From positions 186,001 to 250,000 of the forward strand of contig NZ_JAKKUT010000002.1 of assembly GCF_029582805.1 (NCBI RefSeq): 64,000 nt of DNA, read 5' to 3'. A program made the translations under genes and the position numbers. Position 1 is the first letter of the stretch. Each line of letters begins with the position of its first letter. Origin of the DNA: Candidatus Synechococcus calcipolaris G9. GTDB taxonomy: Bacteria > Cyanobacteriota > Cyanobacteriia > Thermosynechococcales > Thermosynechococcaceae. The notes below the pieces were generated by a model. That model saw nothing but the letters and a program-made list of their open reading frames with translations, made no database searches and was not told where the DNA came from. Below, one piece after another: positions 18,183-25,812 of this stretch.

Positions 18183-18938
18183 TTATTTTGAATGCTCATC
18201 TTGTCGGGCATCAAAGAAGACTAGCTGGGGAATATGCTGGGTGAGAACAACTACACTGGCGATGGTCTGGGGCAGGGGTTGAAACGTATGAATATAGTGA
18301 ATATAGCTCTCTTCCTGGGTCTTAGTATCATTTTCGGCCGGGTTTTCCCCATGGGTGGGGGGGGCAAAAATACCTCGTCCCCTGGCCTTCATCTCAGCTT
18401 CGTAGCGAGTCCATAGGGAAAGAAATCGCTGATCCGCTTGGGCCAATGGGGCCCTTTCTAGGTATGACTGCTCCTCCGGTGAAAAAAAACGCTGGGCGAT
18501 CGCCCGCCGGTATCGACTGGGCCGCAGGATTTCCAGATCAATTCCCAGAGGTGCTAGGTGAGTCACGGCCAAGAGTGCCAGGTTTCCGGAATGACTCCAA
18601 TTAAATTCCAGGGGAAACTGGGGTAGATAGGGTTTGCCGTAGTCATTTTGCTCTAGGGTGATGGGTTCTAGGGCAATGTTTTCTAGGGTGGTTCTGGTTT
18701 CCGAATCTCCCTGCTCTAGCAGGTATGGATGCAGGTATTGGGTCAGAAGCGATCGCCGATCCTGGGGAGATTGACCAGACCTAAGGGAGAGTAGCCAAAT
18801 ATGAACCTGGCGATCGCCCAGCACTGGATAGATAGGGGGTGGCTTCCATTCAGGTAAATCGTATGTGCCAGCCAAATAAGCGGTGTTAGGGCATTTTCGC
18901 CATCTAAAAATTTGCAGTAGAATCAAGGGGTGGGCCAA
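18183..18938 (-). CDS. 4'-phosphopantetheinyl transferase (Sfp/HetI type)
   Basis: The 251-residue enzyme transfers phosphopantetheine from CoA to carrier proteins. Visible parts are GKPYLP, FNWSHSGNLALLAVT, the metal site LGIDLE (about 136), FFSPEEQSYL and LWTRYEAEMKARGRG (about 180). In most family members the last motif is WxxKEAxxKA; here lysine is replaced by tyrosine but the metal-binding glutamate stays. Cyanobacteria usually have a single such enzyme for fatty-acid, polyketide and other carriers. The start is uncertain: the ATG at 18938 leaves only 24 bases to the divergent gene, and a downstream TTG (about residue 22) would fit homologue lengths better. Confidence 0.85.
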   Translation of the reverse strand: MAHPLILLQIFRWRKCPNTAYLAGTYDLPEWKPPPIYPVLGDRQVHIWLLSLRSGQSPQDRRSLLTQYLHPYLLEQGDSETRTTLENIALEPITLEQNDYGKPYLPQFPLEFNWSHSGNLALLAVTHLAPLGIDLEILRPSRYRRAIAQRFFSPEEQSYLERAPLAQADQRFLSLWTRYEAEMKARGRGIFAPPTHGENPAENDTKTQEESYIHYIHTFQPLPQTIASVVVLTQHIPQLVFFDARQDEHSK

Positions 18939-18962
18939 ATGGGGCGTTATTACGTTATCACT

Positions 18963-19553
18963 ATGAAACCAATCTTATCCCTAGGTCGTTTTTCCCATTC
19001 CCTCATCTCCACAGGGGGCAAGCTTTTCCTGGGTTTGGGGGTAATATCTTTCTCCTTTCTGGGTCTCACCAGTGTCGCCCAAAATGCTCCGGGGGACATT
19101 GTGGTGGTGGGAAATTCTCCGGCTCAGTGGGGAATGAACCAAGCCATGTGGAACCAACTCCTAAATCTATCTGGAGCAGGCCCCATGGCTGCTTCTCCTG
19201 ATGCCCTAGGATCCGACGAAGAAGATCCAAAGGTGATCGAACAACGGCTTTTGCAAAATATTCGAGTCGGTCGTCCCAGCATCCAACCAGTGATCAAATT
19301 ACCCGGTTCCTCAGAGGTGGTGGGCTCCGTCACCAATGGTAATCGTGAACCCGTCACAATTCAGTCGATTAATTTTGAGGTATTGGCCCGGGATGGTTCC
19401 ATTTTGCAAACTGGCTCTGCTGTGCCTGAACCTGCGACTCTGGGGGCGGGACAAACCGCAACCTACCAGCGATTTTTGCCGACGGTTCCCTCAGATGTTG
19501 GGGCCACGGTACGCCTAATTAATCCTTCGGTAATTATTCAGGGTGGCGTGTAG
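18963..19553 (+). CDS. Secreted FxLYD-like protein
   Basis: The 196-residue protein starts with a signal peptide (MKPILSLGRFSHSLI..., hydrophobic core about 20-38, ending near SVAQ). The C-terminal 85 residues form a beta domain beginning VVGSVTNGNREPVTIQSIN, like FxLYD domains. The frame also opens at 18930 but the ATG at 18963 starts directly at the signal peptide and avoids overlap with the divergent transferase gene. The stop is ten bases before coaE, so the two are probably one transcript. The function is unknown. Confidence 0.65.
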   Translation: MKPILSLGRFSHSLISTGGKLFLGLGVISFSFLGLTSVAQNAPGDIVVVGNSPAQWGMNQAMWNQLLNLSGAGPMAASPDALGSDEEDPKVIEQRLLQNIRVGRPSIQPVIKLPGSSEVVGSVTNGNREPVTIQSINFEVLARDGSILQTGSAVPEPATLGAGQTATYQRFLPTVPSDVGATVRLINPSVIIQGGV

Positions 19554-19562
19554 GGAAACAAT

Positions 19563-20156
19563 TTGGTTTCTCAGCGCATTATTGGCCTGACGGGGGGTAT
19601 TGCCTGTGGCAAGAGTCTAGGGGCGGACTATCTACAACGTACCTACGGTCTCCCTATCCTTGATGCCGATCGCCTGGCCCGAGAAGCGGTGGAGCCGGGG
19701 ACATGGATCCATGGGGCTATTATTGAGCGTTACGGTAGCAATATCATCCTAGGCGATGGATCGTTGGATCGGCGGCAATTGGCGCAAATCATTTTTAGAG
19801 ATGCTGGGGAGCGATCCTGGCTAGAGCAGTTGATTCATCCCTACGTGGGCGATCGCCTAGTTAAACTCACCCAAGCCATTGCGGAACCGGTTATTGTCTG
19901 GGTCGTTCCCCTACTATTTGAGGCGCGGATGACTGGATTAGTCACAGAGATATGGGTTGTGGCCTGTCCTGAATCCCTACAACGGCAACGCCTCATCGCC
20001 CGCGATCGCCTGAGTCTAGAGGATGCCAATGCCCGGATTAGGAGCCAGATGCCCCTCACTGAAAAAATTGCCCAGGCAAATCATGTTCTTTGGAATGATG
20101 GCGAACCCGATGCCCTATATGCCGCCATTGATCAAGCCTGGCATAGTCATCACTAA
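19563..20156 (+). CDS. coaE: Dephospho-CoA kinase
   Basis: The 197-residue kinase catalyses the last step of coenzyme A synthesis, phosphorylating the 3'-hydroxyl of dephospho-CoA. The P-loop GLTGGIACGKS is at residues 8-18. LDADRLAREAVEPG follows at about 33 and binds substrate, and the RQRLIARDRLSLEDANARI lid is at about 143. The start is a TTG at 19563; no ATG or GTG fits, since the P-loop would otherwise be lost. The phosphopantetheinyl transferase gene close by consumes the CoA made here. Confidence 0.93.
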   Translation: MVSQRIIGLTGGIACGKSLGADYLQRTYGLPILDADRLAREAVEPGTWIHGAIIERYGSNIILGDGSLDRRQLAQIIFRDAGERSWLEQLIHPYVGDRLVKLTQAIAEPVIVWVVPLLFEARMTGLVTEIWVVACPESLQRQRLIARDRLSLEDANARIRSQMPLTEKIAQANHVLWNDGEPDALYAAIDQAWHSHH

Positions 20157-20161
20157 CCATA

Positions 20162-20743
20162 CTAAACCTTATCAAAGAGGGTAATTTTCGCTAGGAATCC
20201 AGTTAGGGCTAAGAGTAATGCAGAAATAAATCCCCAGAGCCGGGCATCGGTCGCTTTTTGGCTCGTGCGAAGATCCTCTACCTTATCGTCTACGGCTTTA
20301 ATCTCAATGCGTACCGACCCAATCTCGGTCGTCAGTTTTGCCTCTACCCCATTAATTTGAACCGTGAGCCGATCATCTAAAGCTTTGATTTCTGCACTGA
20401 GTTTATTATCTAGAGCTTTAATTTCTGCGCTGAGTTTATCATCTAGGGATTTGATTTGGGCACTGAGCCGATCATCTAAAGCTTTGATTTGTGTACTAAG
20501 TTTGTCATCTAGGGATTTCATTTGTGCACTGAGCCTATCATCCAAGGCTTTCATTTGTGCACTGAGTCTATTATCTAGGGATTGAATTTCTGTTTGAAGT
20601 GTATTAAATCTCTCATCGGTGCGGGCAATATGAATATCTAGCTTTTTATCAATGGCTTGAATATCCGTCTGCATGGAATCCAGCCGCTGATCAATTCGCT
20701 CTAAAAGTTTGCCAATGTCTGGGATTGTGGTGGTTTCAGTCAT
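20162..20743 (-). CDS. Hendecad-repeat coiled-coil protein with C-terminal membrane anchor
   Basis: The 193-residue protein has at least seven tandem 11-residue units of the form LDDRLSAQMKS/A between about 54 and 130, flanked by other coiled-coil sequence, and one C-terminal hydrophobic helix (about 168-189, LWGFISALLLALTGFLAKIT). Hendecads make a right-handed or straight coiled-coil rod. The underlying DNA is a 33-base repeat. Its ATG overlaps the stop of the CbiG-CobJ gene by four bases, so the two are translationally coupled. No function can be assigned; a membrane-tethered rod or scaffold is a guess. Confidence 0.75.
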   Translation of the reverse strand: MTETTTIPDIGKLLERIDQRLDSMQTDIQAIDKKLDIHIARTDERFNTLQTEIQSLDNRLSAQMKALDDRLSAQMKSLDDKLSTQIKALDDRLSAQIKSLDDKLSAEIKALDNKLSAEIKALDDRLTVQINGVEAKLTTEIGSVRIEIKAVDDKVEDLRTSQKATDARLWGFISALLLALTGFLAKITLFDKV

Positions 20744-22623
20744 GATTTGGCTCCCTCTGTTTGCATGATATAGCCCCGTGGGGTAATAAACCAGTGATGG
20801 TATTGGCAGCTACTAGCATTGCCAATGAGAACCAACGTAAACATATCCACAGATTCGGGATTAAAGTCCCCTAGGGTGGTCAGGTGAATGGTTTCATCGG
20901 GACGGTAGGCAGAGCGGACGAGGGCAACGGGCGTATCCCTGGGGCGATGCTGCTGGAAAATTTCTTGGGCATCGACGAGTTGGTGCTGGCGATCGCGGGA
21001 GCGCGGATTGTAGAGAGCAACAACAAAATCAGCTTGGGCAGAAGCTTCTAAGCGTTTTCTGATCACGGGCCACGGGGTAAGGCGATCGCTGAGGCTAATG
21101 GCACAAAAATCATGCATCAGAGGTGTACCCACCCGAGCCGCCGCCGCTTGCAGGGCACTGACCCCAGGAAAAATTTCGACACTGGGATCCTGTCCATTCC
21201 AGCCTTGGGTTTGTAACAATTCCAAGACTAAGCCCGCCATGCCATAGATGCCCGCATCCCCTGAGGAAATCACCGCCACCGTCAACCCCCACTCCGCTAG
21301 GGCGATCGCCCGTTGGGCCCGTTCCCGTTCCTGGGTGATGGCATAGGCTTCCATGATTTGTCCCGGCCGCTGGAGGGGAGCCAGCAAATCTAGGTACAGG
21401 CCATAGCCAATCAGGACATCGGCCCCAATAATGGCGGTGCGGGCAGCCTGGGTGAGTTGACTTAAGGCCCCGGGGCCCATGCCCACTAACCAGAGTTTGC
21501 CCTGACGGCCCGTATATTCTTCCTCACTCTGGGCGATCGCCAGGGTAGCAGCCCCCGGCTCCCCCGACAGACGATGGATCTGTTTCGGCAGGATCAACAT
21601 TCCCGAATCAGCGGCAAGAATAGCGGCCGCTTCGGCGACACTAGCCGTCCCCACTTCCGCAGCCACAACGGGAGAGGGGTTGGGAACCCTAATTTCATCC
21701 AATTGCTCTGATCTAAAGAGGCGGAGGGGCCAGTTATTTTCCTGACAAAGGGCAAGAATGGCGGCTTCATCCCCTTTAATATCTAGGCTGGCCACACCGG
21801 AGATCGCCGCCTCACTCAAACCGGCCGTTGCCAGATTTTTTTGGATTGCCTGCTGGAGTACCCTTAAGCTCGTGCCCCGCTCACAACCAATGCCTAACCA
21901 GAGGGTGCGGGGATGCCAAACCGCTATCGGCGAATGGGAGGACGATGGCTGAATATTTCGGTGAGTAATCCATATACTCGGCCCGGCTAACTCCTCAGGA
22001 AAGGGAAGGGGGCAAATATCTAAGGGTTGATCCGGTGGATAGGTGGATTGCCATAGGGTTGAACCACTTTCTTGGTAAATGGCAATGTTTTCACCCCTGG
22101 CCAGGGCCGCACTTAAGGCTGTCCAGGCTCCCATCCCTTTTCGCCAACCAAAGGGACGACCCAGACAATCTAGGGCCAGATAATCCCGACCATTGGCGGC
22201 TCCAGTCAAAACAGGCTCGGCTCCCCCATGGGCAGCAATCATTCTTGCTAGGCGATCTCCCCCACGGTAATGGCCGCCCGTCAGACTAATGACCCAGTCC
22301 CCATTTTCTGCCATGGCAATAATGGCTGGATCAGTATGTTTATTCGATAGCAGGGGGGCAATTAAGCGAATGATCGCCCCGGTGGCCATGGCAAAAATAA
22401 TTCCCCGCTGCTGCGGCCAAATCCGCTGGAGATGGTCTGCCAGTGAACCCTCAAAGACACGGATATGATCAACCGTGGCTATGAGTGCCACCTTCTCCCC
22501 TAAGTGGGTGGGTATCCAGAGGGTGACTTCCTTTTCCGTTGCCAGGGATGAAAGACAGCGATACCCCTGGGGGGTGGTGGCGATCGCCGCCAGGGGATAA
22601 AAATCTGCCAAAAGTCCAGTCAT
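20740..22623 (-). CDS. cobJ: CbiG-CobJ fusion, corrinoid biosynthesis
   Basis: The 627-residue protein joins two steps of corrin ring synthesis. Residues 1 to about 370 are CbiG-like (cobalt-precorrin-5A hydrolase), with GIIFAMATGAIIRLIAPLL, LTGGHYRGGDRLARMIA and WLGIGCERGTSLRVL. Residues about 375 to 615 are CobJ/CbiH (precorrin-3B C17-methyltransferase), with the SAM-binding LWLVGMGPGALSQLT and SSGDAGIYGMAGLVLEL. This fusion is known in cyanobacteria. It probably serves pseudocobalamin production, with cobA and cobB elsewhere in the window. I see no cobalamin riboswitch in the 166 bases upstream. Confidence 0.92.
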   Translation of the reverse strand: MTGLLADFYPLAAIATTPQGYRCLSSLATEKEVTLWIPTHLGEKVALIATVDHIRVFEGSLADHLQRIWPQQRGIIFAMATGAIIRLIAPLLSNKHTDPAIIAMAENGDWVISLTGGHYRGGDRLARMIAAHGGAEPVLTGAANGRDYLALDCLGRPFGWRKGMGAWTALSAALARGENIAIYQESGSTLWQSTYPPDQPLDICPLPFPEELAGPSIWITHRNIQPSSSHSPIAVWHPRTLWLGIGCERGTSLRVLQQAIQKNLATAGLSEAAISGVASLDIKGDEAAILALCQENNWPLRLFRSEQLDEIRVPNPSPVVAAEVGTASVAEAAAILAADSGMLILPKQIHRLSGEPGAATLAIAQSEEEYTGRQGKLWLVGMGPGALSQLTQAARTAIIGADVLIGYGLYLDLLAPLQRPGQIMEAYAITQERERAQRAIALAEWGLTVAVISSGDAGIYGMAGLVLELLQTQGWNGQDPSVEIFPGVSALQAAAARVGTPLMHDFCAISLSDRLTPWPVIRKRLEASAQADFVVALYNPRSRDRQHQLVDAQEIFQQHRPRDTPVALVRSAYRPDETIHLTTLGDFNPESVDMFTLVLIGNASSCQYHHWFITPRGYIMQTEGAKS

Positions 22624-22789
22624 AGATTGACATCACGGGGGGGCCGTACCTTCTCTCTTGCCCCTAGACTGTCTACTGCATGAGCCATCCGTATCCCTAT
22701 TGTGCGCTTTAAGGCTAAAATTTATACCGAGGGCAGGTTAATCGGCTAGCCCGTCATCGGTGTAGTGTGGCGGATATAAATTATAGCCC

Positions 22790-23206
22790 ATGAATGAAAC
22801 CCATCCATCCAAGAAAACGATCATCTATTCAGCGGCGGCTCCGGCCCCGGTGGGCCCTTACAGCCAAGCGGTGCAGGCCGGTGGCTGGCTGTTTGTGGCC
22901 GGGCAAATTCCCTTGGATCCAGACACTGGGGTAATTGTCGGAGCGGATGATATTGGTATGCAAACGGAACAGGTCATGGCCAACCTTGGCGCAATTTTGA
23001 CGGCGGCGGGTACGGATTGGAGCCAAGTGGTGAAAACAACGGTGTTTTTGGCAAATTTAGATGATTTTGCCGCCATGAATCAGGTCTATGCCCGTTATTT
23101 TTCGGAAGCAACGGCTCCAGCCCGGGCCTGTGTGGAAGTCTCCCGGCTGCCGAAAGGGGTTAAAGTCGAAATTGACTGTATTGCCCTCACGGGGCCATCC
23201 CTGTAA
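22790..23206 (+). CDS. ridA: RidA family imine deaminase
   Basis: The 138-residue protein is a RidA (YjgF/YER057c/UK114) enzyme. It hydrolyses reactive enamine/imine intermediates such as those from threonine dehydratase. The signatures are APVGPYSQAVQAGGWLFVAGQIPLD (residues 18-43), VVKTTVFLANLDDF, and PARACVEVSRLPKG, in which the arginine binds the substrate carboxylate. Length is typical. The ycf4 gene begins 28 bases after its stop on the same strand. Confidence 0.94.
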   Translation: MNETHPSKKTIIYSAAAPAPVGPYSQAVQAGGWLFVAGQIPLDPDTGVIVGADDIGMQTEQVMANLGAILTAAGTDWSQVVKTTVFLANLDDFAAMNQVYARYFSEATAPARACVEVSRLPKGVKVEIDCIALTGPSL

Positions 23207-23233
23207 GTTTCTGACCATCCTAAGGATTCATCC

Positions 23234-23797
23234 ATGGCATCTTCTACTTCGTTGAATCAATCGACTCTTCACTATTCAGTCTTGGGGTCTCGTCGGTTCA
23301 GTAATTATTTTTGGGCCGTCATTGTCTCCATTGGTGGGATCGGCTTTTTTTTAGCTGGGCTATCGAGTTATTTACACGTTAACCTTTTACCCATTGGTAA
23401 TCCCATCGACCTAGTATTTATTCCCCAAGGGGTGGCAATCGGGTTTTATGGTGTGGCGGCCCTGCTGCTGGCAACCTACCTTTGGCTGGCGATCGCCTGG
23501 GATATTGGCGGTGGATTTAATGAGTTCAATAAAGAAACGGGAATGATCCAGATTTTTCGTTGGGGGTTTCCCGGCAAAAATCGTCGCATTGAAGTCAGTT
23601 GCCGCATGGGTGACGTGCAAGCGATACGGGTCATTATCCAGGATGGTCTCAATCCAAAGCGGGCACTCTATCTACGCCTAAAGGGTCGGGGTGAAATTCC
23701 CCTGACTCGCATTGGTAGCCCTGTGGCCCTAGCAGAACTGGAAAACCAAGGGGCAGAAATTGCTAGTTTTCTGGGGGTTCCCATTGAAGGTCTCTAG
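23234..23797 (+). CDS. ycf4: Photosystem I assembly protein Ycf4
   Basis: The 187-residue protein is a full-length Ycf4. Two membrane helices (about 26-46, 66-88) are followed by a stromal/cytoplasmic domain with IFRWGFPGKNRRIEV and LYLRLKGRGEIPLTRIG, both conserved in the family. Ycf4 helps assemble photosystem I on the thylakoid. With psaX at 4.5 kb this is the second photosystem I gene in the window. After its stop the DNA repeats GGTCTCTAG twice, which may just be sequence noise. Confidence 0.95.
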   Translation: MASSTSLNQSTLHYSVLGSRRFSNYFWAVIVSIGGIGFFLAGLSSYLHVNLLPIGNPIDLVFIPQGVAIGFYGVAALLLATYLWLAIAWDIGGGFNEFNKETGMIQIFRWGFPGKNRRIEVSCRMGDVQAIRVIIQDGLNPKRALYLRLKGRGEIPLTRIGSPVALAELENQGAEIASFLGVPIEGL

Positions 23798-23829
23798 GGT
23801 CTCTAGGGTTAAGATATAGATGATTACCG

Positions 23830-24270
23830 TTAGAGAGACTGGATTCGTTTTTGTAACGCCCCTAGATGCTCTCGATTTTTGACGGGAGATCGCGGCAGAG
23901 GCAAGTCTAAATTGGGCCAGTTGTCTAGATTTGCACAGGGGCAGCTTACCGGAGGTAATCCATGATTAGGCAAGGGAACCGGCATTTGACAGCGGGCACA
24001 TTGGGTGATTTCCCAGCGATCGCTCAGTAGTTGTTGTAGGGTTTCCTGAGTCTCTTCTAGGTAGCAATCCCCCGCCTCACCGGACATGATGTATTCCCAG
24101 CAGGCTTCAAAGGACGAACTGTAATGATCGCCGACAATAACGGGCTGGGGTAAGAGGGCTTGACGGCCCCCTAAAATGTAAAGCTTCTTTCCTAATTGAA
24201 ACCAGTGGGCGAGATAGGCTTTAACTTCCGCTTGGGCCGCCAGATACAAGCATTCTTGGGATTCATTCAT
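23830..24270 (-). CDS. Conserved hypothetical protein with CxxC / CxC motifs
   Basis: The 146-residue protein has a helical N-terminal half and a cysteine cluster, CARCQMPVPLPNHGLPPVSCPC (about 94-115). This CxxC-X16-CxC spacing suggests a zinc ribbon. The C-terminal tail is basic and proline-rich. I recognise it only as a type of protein seen in cyanobacterial genomes. It is convergent with ycf4, with 32 bases between stop codons. Confidence 0.6.
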   Translation of the reverse strand: MNESQECLYLAAQAEVKAYLAHWFQLGKKLYILGGRQALLPQPVIVGDHYSSSFEACWEYIMSGEAGDCYLEETQETLQQLLSDRWEITQCARCQMPVPLPNHGLPPVSCPCANLDNWPNLDLPLPRSPVKNREHLGALQKRIQSL

Positions 24271-24396
24271 GGCTTTTTCCCTGTGCGTCTAGTTTCTAGC
24301 CTAACAAAATGAATTGGGCAACCACCCTGAATCCCCCATTTAATTTAATATTTCATATTTCCAAATTCTCAAAATTTGCCCCCACTTCCCTAAGAG

Positions 24397-25248
24397 TTAA
24401 ATCGCGATCGCTAGTTTGCCCTTCAGAGTGCTTAATCTTGTTTCAACCAGTTGATTAATCTCCTGTTGGTGCTGCCAATCCGTTGCTGTCATTAAGTTAG
24501 GGGTCAAACCGGGAGGAGATTGGAATTTCTCCAACTGACGATCAAAGTAGCTGCCTGGATAACGGCGATATTCGACGGTTTTGCGCTCTAAACGGGCCGT
24601 ATGACAAAATTGATGCAACCATTGGGCATAGGCCACATCTTCGCCTCCAAAGCGAAATTCACTAAATACGCCATCTTCGGGAAAGCCGCCAATGAAATCA
24701 TGGACGTCCCGCCGTACCCCTAAATTTAATACTAGGGTTTGCTCTAGGGCATTATGCCAATGATCATGGAGGCGATCGCGGCAATAGATACCAGTGCGAA
24801 CGGCCCCAAAATACTCCTCCCCCTGACTGGTCTGATACTGGGGCGGTAGGGGTTGATTCAACACCGAAAACGCCAAGAATAAATGTTCAGGCATATAGCA
24901 GTCATCGCCATCGCAGAAAAACAAGACCTCGCCATGGGAAAACTTAACCCCCGTATTTCGCGCCGCTGCAATTCCAGCATTACTAGGGTAGTGAATGATC
25001 TGATGATCACCGCGATCGCGCCAAAAGCCCTCGGCTACCTCCGCCGTCCCATCCGTAGAGCCATCATCGACAATAATGATCTCCGTTTCAATGCGATCGC
25101 CCTGGGGATAATGCCCTCGAAAATAATCCAAGCTGGCCGCAATGCTACGAAAGGTTTCTTCTAAAACCGCTTGCCCCCGTTGCTGAACCACATTGTAGAG
25201 GGGCATCACAATCGAGAAGGAGTGAGCGATGGGGGAAGATGGGGACAT
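24397..25248 (-). CDS. Family 2 glycosyltransferase
   Basis: The 283-residue soluble protein is a GT-A fold transferase. It starts FSIVMPLYNVVQQRG, has the nucleotide-sugar motif EIIIVDDGSTDGTAEV (about 57-72), NAGIAAARNTGVKFSHGEV, and the DxD site FFCDGDDCYMP (about 110-120). No membrane helix is visible. It probably adds one sugar to a cell-envelope glycan; donor and acceptor are unknown. It is isolated from other glycan genes by the tRNA-Glu locus; cellulose synthase lies beyond that. Confidence 0.85.
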   Translation of the reverse strand: MSPSSPIAHSFSIVMPLYNVVQQRGQAVLEETFRSIAASLDYFRGHYPQGDRIETEIIIVDDGSTDGTAEVAEGFWRDRGDHQIIHYPSNAGIAAARNTGVKFSHGEVLFFCDGDDCYMPEHLFLAFSVLNQPLPPQYQTSQGEEYFGAVRTGIYCRDRLHDHWHNALEQTLVLNLGVRRDVHDFIGGFPEDGVFSEFRFGGEDVAYAQWLHQFCHTARLERKTVEYRRYPGSYFDRQLEKFQSPPGLTPNLMTATDWQHQQEINQLVETRLSTLKGKLAIAI

Positions 25249-25442
25249 AGGGCCTTCGGTCTAAATCGACGGTAAACCACAATATGGCTTATATGGGCAA
25301 GAAAAAAACTATGCAAGTTTAGGAGCAATCCTGATGAAAGCCCGTCGAGAAAATGGGGTAAAAGCATTGACCATCAAGGATTCATGATAGTTGTGAATTG
25401 ATCCTTCCCTCCCATTCGATCTACGATCAGGAGAATTATAGG

Positions 25443-25472
25443 TTGACACTGTCCCCCTCCCTTAGATAGCAT
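25443..25472 (+). promoter_or_regulatory. Sigma70-type promoter of tRNA-Glu
   Basis: TTGACA at 25443-25448 is a perfect -35 box. TAGCAT at 25467-25472 after an 18-base spacer is a 4/6 match to the -10 box. Transcription would begin about 10 bases before the tRNA. Confidence 0.6.
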
Positions 25473-25489
25473 AGTTAATGCTGAATCTT

Positions 25490-25562
25490 GCCCCCATCGT
25501 CTAGAGGCCTAGGACACCTCCCTTTCACGGAGGCGACGGGGATTCGAATTCCCCTGGGGGTA
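25490..25562 (+). tRNA. tRNA-Glu (UUC)
   Basis: The 73-base sequence folds as a cloverleaf. GCCCCCA pairs with TGGGGGT in the acceptor, the anticodon stem is CCTCC/GGAGG with loop CTTTCAC (anticodon TTC), and the T arm GGGGATTCGAATTCCCC is perfect. The discriminator is A and CCA is not encoded. In cyanobacteria glutamyl-tRNA also feeds the C5 pathway to tetrapyrroles, hence chlorophyll, bilins and the corrinoids made by cob genes nearby. Confidence 0.95.
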
Positions 25563-25701
25563 TCCCATTAGGCAAGAAAAATACAGCCCTAAAATAACTA
25601 AAATGGTTAACCATCCAATCTAGGCATGGGGTTCAAGAGTTTTTAATAATTATTAAATATACCTAGATGTACCTCAAATTTAGGCAAACTGTAGGCAAGC
25701 G

Positions 25702-25809
25702 ATGGAAATCGCAGCCTTAATAAATTGGGGTCGGGCATCAACGATCGCAACAATTCTCATTGAAGTGTATTTATTTGCCTCGCATATTGGGGGACTTTTT
25801 CCAGGATAG
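25702..25809 (+). CDS. Possible 35-residue hydrophobic small protein
   Basis: An ATG at 25702 opens 35 codons (MEIAALINWGRASTIATIL...) with a single hydrophobic helix. It ends three bases before the convergent cellulose synthase stop. It does not match a small photosystem, cytochrome b6f or NDH-1 subunit that I know. This 250-base gap after tRNA-Glu otherwise shows nothing. Confidence 0.2.
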   Translation: MEIAALINWGRASTIATILIEVYLFASHIGGLFPG

Positions 25810-25812
25810 ATC

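Noticed and set aside
20360-20590. Tandem array suggestive of CRISPR or satellite
   Set aside because: The period is 33 bases and it encodes an 11-residue coiled-coil repeat on the minus strand; no spacers.
22624-22789. Cobalamin riboswitch upstream of the CbiG-CobJ gene
   Set aside because: No B12-box-like sequence or matching stem pattern is visible in the 166 bases.
25563-25812. Integrated element or att site after tRNA-Glu
   Set aside because: There is no integrase and no repeat of the tRNA 3' end in the following sequence.
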